Shown in pieces: positions 51,421 to 62,667 of a stretch of 64,000 bases of DNA. Under the pieces are notes generated by a model. The model ran no database searches. It saw only the letters and a list, made by a program, of their open reading frames with translations, and was not told where the DNA came from. The stretch's first letter is position 1, and each line of letters opens with the position of its first letter. The stretch lies in assembly GCA_024138015.1 (NCBI GenBank), contig JAMXBB010000006.1, positions 70,631,033 to 70,695,032 on the forward strand. Direction: 5' to 3'. The stretch is from Lumnitzera littorea. Taxonomy: Eukaryota > Streptophyta > Magnoliopsida > Myrtales > Combretaceae. Position numbers and translations under genes: made by a program.

Positions 51421-53421
51421 TGCTAGTTGCTTGCACTCGGATTCGCTTGGATAACTGCAGTTCGGATTGATAACTAGGATAAATTGTTGTGACTTGGTAT
51501 GGCTGCTCTTCTTTCATTTGGCGATGGGCTCGGCAACTTGGTACGGCTTGAGCATGCTCGGCTTCTTGGCTATTGTCATAGGTCGGCAGAACTTACTCGG
51601 CAAGGAGATGGACAATTACTCGGCCCAACAGTTCGAAATGATGTGGTTCTGACTTGAAGAGCTCAGCACTTACTAAAAAGGTCAGACAGTTGGAACTTCA
51701 TGCGCTTGAAATTTTTGGCTGTTGATGTTCCTCATTTGGTCAGCATCCATGTGCATGCGAGACTCGGATGAAACACCATGATTGAAGCTTGGATCAATTT
51801 AAGCACATTCCAACTCGGTGGCGATCAGATATCTAAGAGTTCGGAAGCTCGGCAATTCGGCAATATTCACTGTCATTCAACCTGGCGTAAACACTTTAAT
51901 AGCTTGGCAATTATTTATGCCCATTCGATGTTGCCTTAACAAGGGCTCAGTTGTTATCTCATTGTGGCTTTATTTTTAAGAGAGACAACTCATTTAGTCG
52001 AGCTACTGGCCGTGCATAATGTATGTATGCGGAGCTCAGCATTTCATGCTACTAAAGCTTAGTGAAGAGTGGAGCTCGGCATGTGGAGATGGTGGTGGGC
52101 CGGTTGTTCGGCCATGTTGCTCGGTCCTTGCTGTAGCTACTCAATAGCTTGAGCCGGAGCTCGGATTTCCATTGATATTTTTATTGGTTAATACATCAAC
52201 AAGGAAAATGTGTCGTTGGTTTCTCTGACCGCATCCACCCTTCTAACATCGAGATAGAAACCGAGTGATAAATATATAGGAAAGAATAGCAACAAGAAAG
52301 CTATCTTGAGAATTTCGAGATCTGGAGGGGTTTATAGGCGAACAAATTGCATAGCCAAGTCCTTCAACAGAACCTTAACGAGCCTCTTTTGTGAGCTTAA
52401 CATTTTACAAGTGCAAGTGCCTGGACACGAGTTAGCGATACATTTACTGCACGTTGCCACTCGAATTGTCGATGCAATTTCAGCAAAAAAGTCATTGCCA
52501 AGTCACAAGTAAAGAATTAAGTGATCATGGTGTTCCTCTTCCCTTTAACATAGATAGCATTTGTTTCTGGTGATAACCTCTCATGAACTCAGCTCGTCCA
52601 TTGTATAGCTCCTTTTGGGATAAGTTCTCGCTCGCGGATAACTTAGAGTTGCTAAGTTTCTCGACCACCCACATAAGTGTCAAAGCTCTGGTGCTTAACT
52701 GCTAAAAATCCAGGTACTCAGCCTGCTAGGAGCTTTGGCTCCAATTCATCTCTTCAAAAGAAATTCTGGCTATGACAATTCTTCTTGGTGGTAATGTGGG
52801 TATCTCAAGTCAAACCATGCATTTTGATGAGGAGCATATCTCTAAGACACTCGGCATGCAGATTCTTGTTTCTTCTTATATTCCCCCTGCATTTGATGTT
52901 TAAGGAAGTGGGATATGTTCGACTTTACTGGACGAAGGATACTCGGCTTGGCTTTTCTCTTGCACAAAATCAACTTGTAAAAGATTGAGAAGAGTTTTAT
53001 ACTCCGATCTCTTTTGTGTGCGGTTCGGTGGCAGTTGAGACGATTTTCAATATTTCTGTACGGGCAGATCTTGAAAAACATGACCATTGCACCCTCAAAG
53101 AAAACGTCCGTAAAAATAAAGACATCACAGCAAAATCTACTAAATCACAAGAAGAGAAGCATCCCCACCCAGATTCGGAAGAAAAGAGAAAAATCCATGC
53201 AGGCAAAATGAACTGAGATGTGGAAATTGCGATGTTGCTCGGTCCTTGCTACAGCTACTCAGTAGCTAGAGCCGGAGCTCGGATTTCCACTGATATTTTT
53301 ATTGGTAAATGCATCAACAAGGAAATGTGTCGCTGGTTTCTTAGGCTGCATCCACCCTTCTAACATCGAGATAGAAACTGAGTGATTAATATATGGGAAA
53401 GAATAGCAACAAGAAAGCGGG
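51421..53421. other. Spacer between the inverted-repeat arms, no recognised gene
   Basis: About 2.0 kb between the arms. It carries two direct copies of a 198-bp repeat (52114-52311 and 53232-53428). ORFs at 52306-52512, 52785-53087 and 53014-53216 overlap each other on both strands and show no recognisable domain. The TCGG-rich word use of the arms continues to about 52160. Between the direct repeats, base use is more even. Confidence 0.5.
52114..52311 (+). repeat. 198-bp direct repeat, copy 1
   Basis: Starts ATGTTGCTCGGTCCTTGC and ends in AACAAGAAAGC..CTTGAGA. By eye it is over 90 percent identical to copy 2 at 53232-53428 in the same orientation. The flanking sequence differs on both sides, so the repeat is discrete. 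Confidence 0.88.
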
Positions 53422-53428
53422 CTTGAGA
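53232..53428 (+). repeat. 198-bp direct repeat, copy 2, abutting the right inverted-repeat arm
   Basis: Same sequence as copy 1 with scattered substitutions. Its last bases (cttgag, 53422-53427) are also the first bases of the right arm of the large inverted repeat. The repeat therefore sits exactly at the rearrangement junction. Confidence 0.88.
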
Positions 53429-55210
53429 CCTTCACAATAGCAATTCTTATCATGCTAACATCCAACTATGAGTAGAAATAGAAAGCCGAGTTGTTCGCCA
53501 GGGCATATTAGATAAGAACCGAGCTCAAGTTCGACCATATGAGCTAACTAAGCGATTCCTTCCAACTCCAATCTCATTAAAGAGCAATACGTGGCAAGTT
53601 GGAGCTGTGCACAAGCTAGACGGCGAGTGAGATGCTGATATTGAATAATAGATGCTGAGTTAAAGCGTTGAGCTCCGGCTTTATCCATCCTACCGAGCTA
53701 AACAGTGGTTCACAGCCCAATAGCAGTCGAGCTCCAATGCTAGGAGCTGTTCGACCTTCACTAATACGTACCGAACTCCGTTCAAACTCCGACCTAAAGG
53801 ATGCCAAGTTGAGCTACTCGTTTTGCAAGATATACGACATGGCCAAGCATACCATTATATCGTGACATGTGCCGAACTAGTAGCCCTCAACATGTTGAAT
53901 TGTCCTGTATTGAAGGGTACAGTTGGTGGGGAGTATTAGCTAATGCACTTTATCCTATTTTGTTGATAGGCTATTACGCTATTTTGATATTTAATTTTAT
54001 TGGCCATGGAGTGATTTTCCGAACAATTCTTGGAGGATGAACATCTTACATTACTTTCAAATGGTCATAAATTTTGACGTACGAGCAAGTTTGCAATTCC
54101 AAGCTCTATGTCAACAAAGCTTTCCTTACTTTCTGACCAGAGCTCTCACACCGCGGCTTCATGTTCAAGCTTCGTCATGCATTAACCAAATTGAGCAGCG
54201 AGTGAATTTTGAACCGAGCAAAGTGAAGTGTCGAGCAACTCACTTTGCTGAACAAACGAACTCCAAGTTCCATGCTGAGTTGTCAAAAAACTGCAATGAA
54301 GAATAGCAAGAGCTGATCAGCAACTGCTACAAGTTTAAATTGCCGTGCTACACTTCGATCTGAACTACACACTCCACTGCCCACGCTATTTGCAGAATGG
54401 CAATTGACATGCGTGCCCAAGTCCGAGTTTCTTTCGGATTAAACAGCATTTGGAATGCTGACTTCCTACAAGATATTGAGTTTAGCTCCAATTGCTGGGT
54501 CTACGAAGATAATCCGAAAGTGAGCTCGACCTCACAATAAAGCACATCCCGAGCTGCTATCTTTTATTAAAAACCAAGCCAACGTTGTAAATCGAAGACC
54601 TAGCTACTTCAACAGAACAAGGCATCTAAAGCATTGGCATTTAGGAGGAAGAACAACCTCATTCGGCACTAATCACTACGAAAATTTAGATTGGCTATGT
54701 GTGGTGTCGATATTCAAATGGCGATCATTCTGTTGCTGCACTATGTTTCTACTGGATAGGATGCGTTGATTTGATAATATTTCTTTAGAATGAAGCAATC
54801 CCTGCAGGTTTACTCTACTTTAGTCGTCAGATCCCAAATGTTGGCAGATCTAGTTCATTATGAGTTCTAACCAAGAAACTTTAGCAAACGAACTACACTT
54901 AGCACGAAATCCAATAGCCACTGGCTATCCATGCATCACTGAACAGAAAAAAAAAAAACCAGAGTTGTCCATCTCATAGGCTAACATACATATAGCCTAT
55001 GCATGATGATTAAGCCACATGTAAAGTGGAAAATATGTATTTTTTCATTTTCAAGAGCAACTTTTAGGAGATGATTCGAAGTACCTATAACATAGCAACT
55101 CCTCCAAGTGACATAGTGCATCATTATGATTGCTAACTAAAATTCATACACTGATTAAAGTTCTACACCAGACAAGTGTTAGGTAGTGATTTTGAATAAA
55201 CAATGCCAAG
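53422..55210 (-). repeat. Right arm of the large imperfect inverted repeat
   Basis: Inverse of 49759-51420 with scattered substitutions and small indels. It keeps an extra stretch at about 54810-54965, including a poly-A run near 54948, absent from the left arm. This suggests either a later insertion here or a deletion in the left arm. No gene recognised; the ORF at 54037-54306 is part of the TCGG-rich repeat. Confidence 0.85.
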
Positions 55211-55348
55211 TTTGGTGTACTTAGGGACTCAGTTGTCACTAAAACTTACCGTAATAGATTTGAACTAATAGGTTCTTTGAAATATCGAAGAAAGAAGAGT
55301 GAGTAGGTCTACTAATTAGAGTAGCTGATGTGAAGTTGCTCGGAAGAT

Positions 55349-55392
55349 ATGACACACCAATGAATACAACATGACACACCAATGAATACAAC
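55349..55392. repeat. 22-bp tandem duplication
   Basis: atgacacaccaatgaatacaac occurs twice in perfect tandem just outside the inverted repeat. Confidence 0.9.
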
Positions 55393-57619
55393 TTAACACA
55401 ACTTGACACTTCACTTAATATGATATACAAGTTGATGTCAAGGTCTATTTGTTACTAATCCTGAGCTACTCGATAAGAGTGTATGAGAAATGGATTTAGA
55501 GAGGGTTGTCTTATAAGAACAGTATATTTAATGGATATCTATAAGTTAAGATGATTCCGGCTTAGAAAGAAAGGGACTATTTATAGTTAGTCCCTAGGAC
55601 AATAATGTAAATAAAGAAATTACAAAAAGTCATATGAAAGGGAAATTCTTAGTATTTTCTAGTACATACAAAAAAGGGTAAAAAGAAAAAACAACAAAAA
55701 GGGAAAAATAGTATAGTATCAGGTGGGATGGACAGGTGGTAGCGCAACATTGGTTCTGTCGGGACCCTAAAGGGGGCCTAGTAGGATTTCCTAAAATTTC
55801 CACAACATGTGTGCACCCATGCTATGAAAACCGTCTTGCAAGTCAGAGATTGCAAGACTCTAAATAATAAATCACTAAGATTAATGATTTTCAAGTAATT
55901 AATTTATTATAACATGACATAATATATAATTATAAATAATTATGGATATTCGGTATCCCACAGTTCCTCAGAACCGCAGAGAATCGGTATCCCCTATCAA
56001 ATAATAACACAGGATATACTAGCATTATAGTAAGATTTAATAAATAAATATTTTCTACAAAAGATGTCTATGTATTATCTAAAAAGTACTCAGCTACTTC
56101 TAATACTAATGTACATATCTTCATCTCGCACTCAACACTCGAGTCATATCCCAATCCCATCGTATGTAAACCTGCAAAGAAAACTAAGGGGGAATGAGCA
56201 TAAAACAGCTCAGTGAGTTCATTCCTCACCACTACCGGTCAAGGAAGTTTTCACACATTATTATCGCACATGCAAGCAAGCTATCTACATACATAATGAA
56301 TGCAGGCGTGATGAATGCAAGCAACACATCCATAGGAGTCCGGAACTATGGAAGGTGTAGAATCACGTCGTCCACACTTCGATTATCCCCTGTACTTACC
56401 CGCACAAGGCACCTCAGCTTACCCGCAGAGGCTACCTAGGGGCACCACCCCACTAGGCAAAACTCGACTATTACCCTAGCCGAGAAAATAATTTCAATCC
56501 AAATAGGGGGAGTCCGAACTAGGACTATCTACCCTCCAAGGCCCCTCGAGCACAAACATGCGAGTCCTCTCGCAACAAAAAATAACCAAGGCCTTTCAGG
56601 CACAATAAAGCGAGTCATCTCGCTATCAAGTGGAAAACCCATGCTAGCTTTGCCTTAACGTTAAAAATACTATTTATGGCTCCACAAGCCCTTACAGAGA
56701 TCGTGCAAAAATTTATTTAAGGATAGAAAAGCTTTTGCCAAAAATACTTTTCTTAAGATTTTTGCAAGGCTAGCACTCTCCATTTATACCTTAACCAAGT
56801 CATAGACATGTGACGAATAGAACCAGTTATTTGGGTTAGACATTTATATGTATCAATTTAAAAAAATGATCACACAGATGATGACATACAAACAGAACGG
56901 TTATTCAAACATACAAGCAATAGCAAACAACAAAACATCATACAAATAACATACACAAGCAAGTAACAGGTCATCAGAACTCCCTCACCTGGATTATTGC
57001 TCATTCTCCAAGCCTGTAAGGTTTCCAAGACTCGATATCGAACGCTTAAATCAAAATGGTAAACCTTATAAGTGTTTTGAGAATTCAGACCCCTTAGTCA
57101 ACTAAAAGTCTATTGTAGTTTGTCTAGTTTCCTCCAATATAACCCAAGTATAGTATGTATAGGGTTACCATACTCCATGAGATTAATAATAACTAATTTT
57201 TTTTCTTTTTTTTTTTTTATATATTAGTAAGGTATGAGGCTTCCTTTATGTATTTTGTAATTTTTTTGTTCTAATTACGATATTTGCGAACTTATAGTGG
57301 TTTTTTATCGTTTTTGGACGCACGTTCACACGGTAATGTCCGTTTTGGACGTTAAGACCTGTATTTTATGATATGGGCTAAATTTATTAAAATTTTATGT
57401 TATTGAAGTTTAATTATTCTTATTGGCTAGTTTTATGTTCCATTTTAACTGTTAATGATTTGATTAGCCATTTAGTCTTATACTTAGGGGCTTTTACTTT
57501 GCTATTATTAATTTATGTACTTAATTAAGTATGATTCAATTTAGAAAGTGTATTAGGGTTTACTAATTTAGGATCCTAATTATGATACACTCTTCTTCTT
57601 TTCTTAGTTTATAATCTAT

Positions 57620-57701
57620 GCTTATGTCATGCTTACATCATCATTTGCTTATGTCATGCTTACATCATCATTTGCTTATGTCATGGCTTATGTCATCATG
57701 T
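57620..57701. repeat. 27-bp tandem repeat, two perfect copies and a diverged third
   Basis: The unit gcttatgtcatgcttacatc+atcattt occupies 57620-57646 and 57647-57673; a changed third copy follows to about 57701. Confidence 0.9.
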
Positions 57702-58580
57702 ACTTACCTCATCATTTAATTACCTAAGCTTCACCTCATGCTTATGTCATGTCTTAATGTCTTATGTATGCTTTAATTAAAATACTATGTACAAATACCT
57801 TTACTATACTTATATGTATACTAGTATACTTAAACATATAATTATACATGTACTTATACTTATACCGTATTTATACATGTATACCTACTCATATACCAAT
57901 ACGGTTGGATATGTATTTTTATACAAAAATTCGTATGCCTAATCTTTTTCTTAAGAAAAGCTTCCTAATTCCATTCTTTTGTATTTTTATGTATGTATTT
58001 AGTGTAGTATACACATATGTAGCTAGATATGGTCTTAATTCAAGTTATGTACATGATAAATACTCATGTACAAAGGTTCACGTACAAAGGTTCACATACA
58101 TGTATTCTTTTAGTATTCCCTTATGTGTACATACTTATAGACTTATACTCATGTCTTCCTTTCTTCTTCTTCACAATTCCTAATTCCTACACTTAAAGAT
58201 GGAAACTTTGTTTCCTCTTCTTCAAGACAATACTAAAAAAATAATTACTTATCTAATCTACCTAATTAACTAACTAATGAAGAAGATAAAACAAGATAAA
58301 GTAACTTAGATACATACCTTTAATTGTGTTGAAATTGAGAAGACAAAAGGAGGAGTGATGAGAGTGAACTGGGAAGAAGAAGCTCACGGCAAATGAAGAA
58401 TGTTTTTGTTTTGTTTCTTTTCCTTTGTTTTCATTATGGAAGACATCAAATGGTGGGACCATAATGGACAATAAGTGGACGGCAATTGAGAAGAAAGGAG
58501 AAGGGAAAAAAAATCAAAATGAAAGAAAAGAAAAGCCATAATTAAGGAAGAGATATTTTTTTTATCTCTTAAATCTTTTG

Positions 58581-58646
58581 TTGACTTTTCAAAGTGTTGA
58601 CTTGGTCAACATTTTGACCTTGGTCAACATGTGTTGACTTGGTCAA
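58581..58646. promoter_or_regulatory. Dense cluster of seven W-box motifs
   Basis: Seven TTGAC(C/T) sites fall within 66 bases. Four are on the plus strand (58581, 58597, 58614, 58634) and three on the minus strand (GGTCAA at 58604, 58622, 58641). TTGAC(C/T) is the binding site of plant WRKY transcription factors, and clustered sites usually act together. The cluster is inside a minus-oriented LTR-like block, not near a host gene. Whether it drives transcription is unknown. Confidence 0.6.
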
Positions 58647-59592
58647 CTCTCCTTAAGCTTAGTTAATTTTGTGTACATAATGTAGAGATTAAGGGAAATT
58701 AAGGGAAAAATGAAAGAAATGAGAGGAAAGGAGGTATTTAATGAATTGATTAGCAAACATAGTTGATGAGGTCTTACTTTAGGTCTTTGTAACTTATATA
58801 TCTCATTTGATAAACTACTTTGGATAACAAGTGCAAAAAGTACTAATTTGGGTATTAAAGTTCACTACATGTAACCTAATCTTCAACTATAACCCTAACT
58901 CTAAGTGAGACTATCCTAATCATATACTTAAGACATAAATGTAATCTATGATTCATTATCTTAGTTTCTAAGGGATCATTTAAGCATTCTAAATGTTTAT
59001 GCATGATTGAGGGTTATCTTCAGTCGTTTACCGATGATATGGCAAAATATGGAGGATATATTATCACTTAGGGTTTTAAGGTAAATTATGGTGAATTAGT
59101 GCTTTTATATCCTTAAAGTTATGGTTTTAGGGTTCTTATTACTTTAAGGCATCATCTCTAATGTTTTTACACATTTAGGGTTTCATATATTCTTACGCGA
59201 TTAAATCTTCAATTGTCATCTTATGGTTTTGATGAAGTTTGAGGTTTTTGGGTCTTCGTATGCGGTTAGGGGTTTAATTGATGATTTAAGGTTTTTTGTA
59301 TCCACTTTAGGTTTTTGATTGAGATTTTAATCAGTTTTAAATCTTACTGGCTCTTTTGAGTTCGGGAAATTATCTACAGTTTAGACGTTTGTTTCTATAC
59401 TTAGAAAGCTAAATTTGCAGGGTTTATAGGTTCCATACATAGATTCTCTGATCACAATAGATGAGGGGAATCAAGATGTTGCGGCAACAAAGAGTCGAGA
59501 CTAGAAGTGATGCCGTGAGAATAGGAAGAACGCTGAGAGGAGAATACTCGGCCATAGTGAGGCTATCTCATGTCACTCGATAGGAGTCTCTC

Positions 59593-59885
59593 GGCAATTG
59601 AAAGCTTGATCATTTAGTACAAAGCCTTCGACGATCAAATAGTTAGCATGATGGGAATTAAGCTACGAGGCCCCTAATCCACAATTGGGCTCGAGGACTA
59701 AAGGGGCTGGCACGACGAATCCTTATGTTCTAACCAACAGGCAATTAAAAGCTTGATCATTCAGTACAAAGCCTTCGGGGATCAAATAGTTAGCGTGATG
59801 GGAATTAAGCTACGGGGCCCCTGACCCACAATTGGGCTTGAGGACTAGAGGGAGTGGCATGATGAATCCTTATGTTCTAACCAAC
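59593..59885 (+). repeat. 147-bp tandem duplication in the LTR upstream region
   Basis: Two head-to-tail copies (59593-59739 and 59740-59885) starting GGCAATT.AAAGCTTGATCA and ending CCTTATGTTCTAACCAAC. They differ at about a dozen positions by eye, mostly transitions. They lie 430 bases upstream of the TATA box, where LTR enhancers are found. Confidence 0.9.
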
Positions 59886-60316
59886 CTCTGCCGTTGTCGA
59901 GTACCTCCTTGTCGAGTTACCTTTAGTGTCGTACCGTATGATCGCTTATTGTTATGTGGTATGCCGAGTTAACGATTACTCTTTGTTGCCAAGTTGACCA
60001 ATTACTCGGCCTCTTCCTTACGGAAAAGTTGATAGAGAAAGCTAGAATGACTAGATCATCCCCGCTTGGACAAACCCATGCATTCGTACTTTTTGTCTGC
60101 ATTTCCTAATGACCTCGCCAATGCTGTATCACCACGTGTACAGTAGCACATGTAGAATCTGTAGCACTAATGATTATTTTCCTTGTATATTCCTTTTTGC
60201 CCCTTTTATAATATGTACATTGCCTTCCTTAGGAAATGTTCTTTCTCTTTTTTCTCTTTTAGAGGAAATGTCCTTTTTGTTTTTTCTCTTTTAGGCAAGA
60301 TGCCCTAGTTTGTAGG

Positions 60317-60324
60317 TATAAATA
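60317..60324 (+). promoter_or_regulatory. TATA box of the Reina/CRM-like LTR
   Basis: TATAAATA within ggtataaatacccttgtac, about 360 bases before the primer binding site and 540 before the gag ATG. Confidence 0.6.
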
Positions 60325-60688
60325 CCCTTGTACTTATAGTTGTAAGACATCTGATAATCTTAAAATACACTTTTTGAGTACCTCCTTCATTGCCTAAACA
60401 CTATTATTTACTCTCGACATCACTCTTATTCTTTCTCTTAAGCAAGGTTAGGTGGCGAGTAACCTCATTGGACTAATTCTAGCGTTACATCAAATTGTGC
60501 CGTAAGTTTTTTGAAGTTCCATTGGTGTGTTATATCCTCTAGAGTTGTTCATGGGTTTTGCTTACTGTTTTTGCCCTTTGTTTTTACCCTTTCATACCTT
60601 TCCCCATTAACTCTTTCTGAGCTTTCTACAAGCTCGTACCCATTCAGTGATCGACCTTGTTTGTTCTTAGTTATGGTTTGCATCATCT

Positions 60689-60700
60689 TAGTATCAGAGT
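60689..60700 (+). other. Primer binding site (initiator tRNA-Met type)
   Basis: tagtatcagagt matches 10 of 12 bases of the usual plant initiator-Met primer site. It would prime first-strand DNA synthesis. Both differences are transitions. Its position between the LTR and gag supports the reading. Confidence 0.6.
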
Positions 60701-60859
60701 GGAGGTTTTGTGTGAATTATAGTTAACTCTTCTTGGATTTCTGTTATACTCTGTTTTTGCTTGTTTGAAACAGAGTCAATTATTAAGTTCATTGACTACG
60801 GTATTATTAATTGTTTACTTTCTGAAGTGTTTGTTTAAATTTTGAATTTGTAAGGAAAA

Positions 60860-62200
60860 ATGATAGACCTAAATATGAATGTTGGTATCGGTAATGATAG
60901 TGGAGTTATCCACCATGGCCGTCAGTCTCAAGGAACTCCAAGAAGCACTGATGAGAGACTCGATGAGGCAGTTAACCTCTTGGTAGATTTGACTTGAGCT
61001 ATTCATACACTGTCTTACTAACCCACTGAAGCCGCATAAAATATTCCATAAGCTGCTCAACCTGTTAGAGGTCAGAACCTAACTTGACCATTTTAAGGTG
61101 GAAGAGTTAACAGATGAGTAAGGTAAAGGATAGACTTAAGAGAGCATGATGAGGAGGAAGAAGAGTATTTTAAAGAGGAGCGTGTACGAGTCTCCAGAGC
61201 ATCTAACTATGTGAAGCTTCGGATTTCGAGTTTCAATGGGTCTAGAAATGTTAATGAGTACTTGGATTGGGAAGAGAAGATAGAGCGTATGTTTGATTAT
61301 TACCAGTATGAGGATTACGAGAAAGTGAGGACTGCTATTGTTGAATTTTTTAGATATGTCGCCATGTGGTGGAAGAATTTTTAGGCCATGAGAAGAAGAG
61401 AATAGTACTGAGAGATTGATACTTGGCCCGAGATGAAGTGGGTGCTTAAAAACGGATTTGTGCTAGAAACATATCTCCAAGATACTTTTACACGGTTTCA
61501 AGAGCTAAGACAAGTAGGTCAAATTGTTGATGAATATGTTCAAGAATTCCAAATGCTTGTGATAAGATGCGAAGTGGAAGAACCACTTACCCGAACAGTT
61601 TCAAGGTTTGTCACTGGATTGAGAGGAGACATCCGAGACATTGTAGAACTCCAGCGATTTGACACAATAGATAAAGTTGTTAGGATTGCCCAATAGGTAG
61701 AGAGGCAAAGAAGAAGCTAAGTAGCAACCAGAGTGCCGACTAGTCAACCAAGATAAGAAAGTAATTGGATACTGCCGAGTACCAAGTTGAGAAGTAGGAT
61801 AGATGTCAAAGCCAAGAAAAAAAGTCGGTCCAAATATCTAATACCAACCAAAACGTATGAGAAAGGGCAAGGGTCTGGTAGGAAGACTAGCCAGATCAAA
61901 TGCTTTAAGTACTAGGGGTTCGGATACATGGTTGCTCAGTGCCCAAACCAAAAGACAATGGTCATTAAGGGAGACACCCTGAAGTTAGACGTAGAGAGTA
62001 TGAATAAGGAACTCGAGGAAGAAGAGGTTCCTACCGAGAATGAGAATGCTGAGAAAGAGTTGATCGAGGAAGACGTATATCCTGAGGACTTGGACTAGCT
62101 ACTTATGGTTATCCAATGCATTATGAGCATGAAATACTTACGAGAGGAGGAGTAGAGAGAGAACTTATTTTATGTCACTTGCAAGGTGAAAGAACAAACG
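60860..62200 (+). pseudogene. gag of a Reina/CRM-like Ty3/gypsy element, with in-frame stops
   Basis: A single reading frame runs from the ATG at 60860 through the zinc knuckle. The capsid part has YVKLRISSFNG, YLDWEEKIERMFDYYQYED, KVRTAIVEF and WWKNF, then an open piece (61433-61696) with LRQVGQIVDEYVQEFQML and SRFVTGLRGDIRDIVELQ. The zinc knuckle at 61901-61942 is damaged: the second Cys and the His are Tyr, and a TAG stands after it. Stops also occur in the N-terminal part and near 61381. Gag would form the particle that holds the element RNA. All blocks share one frame, so the decay is by substitution, not by indels. Confidence 0.85.
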
Positions 62201-62540
62201 TGTGCCCTCATTATGGGAAGTGGGAGCTGCACTAATGTAGCATCAACCGACCTCATCTCAAAACTGAGGTTACCGACTGTTGAGCATTCGAAGTCGTACA
62301 AGTTGCAAAGTTAAGTGACAAGGGAGCATTACACATCACTCAGCAAGTACTACTGTCGATCACTATTAGTAATTACTCTGACTAGATTTTTTGTGACATA
62401 CTGCCTATGTGCGCTTCCCACATGTTGCTAGGAAGATAGTAGCTATTTGATAGGAAAGTCATCTACGACGGTTATAGGAATACCTACATGTTTGAGAAGA
62501 ATGATCGGAAGATCACGTTAAATCCGATGCTACTGAGAAA
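62201..62540 (+). pseudogene. Protease of the Reina/CRM-like element, inactive
   Basis: CALIMGSGSCTNVASTDLIS at 62201 lines up with the aspartic protease active site of this group, but the catalytic Asp is replaced by Gly. The end of the domain (LFDRKVIYDGYRNTYMFEKN, 62446-62505) is in the next frame, so one frameshift lies between about 62300 and 62450. Two adjacent TAG codons stand where the family has Pro-Trp. The enzyme would cleave the Gag-Pol precursor. Confidence 0.82.
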
Positions 62541-62667
62541 GGTTTACAAGTTACGGACGAAACTTGCTCACAGATTAAAGAAGGCTCTGGTAATGGGTAG
62601 AGTCGAGCTTTGAGAGGCCATTAACGCCAATGAACTGACCCTCCTATTGGTCAAGTGACTACTGGAA

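Larger units (their letters stand above)
55900..59050 (-). repeat. LTR-like block(s) in minus orientation, no gene
   Basis: In reverse complement the part 56190-56480 reads like an LTR 3' segment, and the part 57780-58740 mirrors the order of elements in 37740-39110 (pyrimidine-rich block, then TA/TG-rich stretch). ORFs such as 56194-56439, 57848-58183 and 58274-58471 show no domain. One or two overlapping LTRs may be present; the ends could not be set. Confidence 0.35.
59400..60682 (+). repeat. 5' LTR of the Reina/CRM-like element (left end approximate)
   Basis: Lies directly before the primer binding site at 60689. It has a TATAAATA at 60317-60324 and a 147-bp tandem duplication upstream of it. 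The 3' end is probably near 60682, just before the primer site. The left end cannot be fixed because the 3' LTR is outside the window; about 1.2 kb is a usual size for this group. Confidence 0.5.

Noticed and set aside
52306..53216. Possible captured gene fragment between the 198-bp repeats
   Set aside because: Three small ORFs on both strands overlap and none has a recognisable domain. A host-gene capture remains possible but is unsupported.
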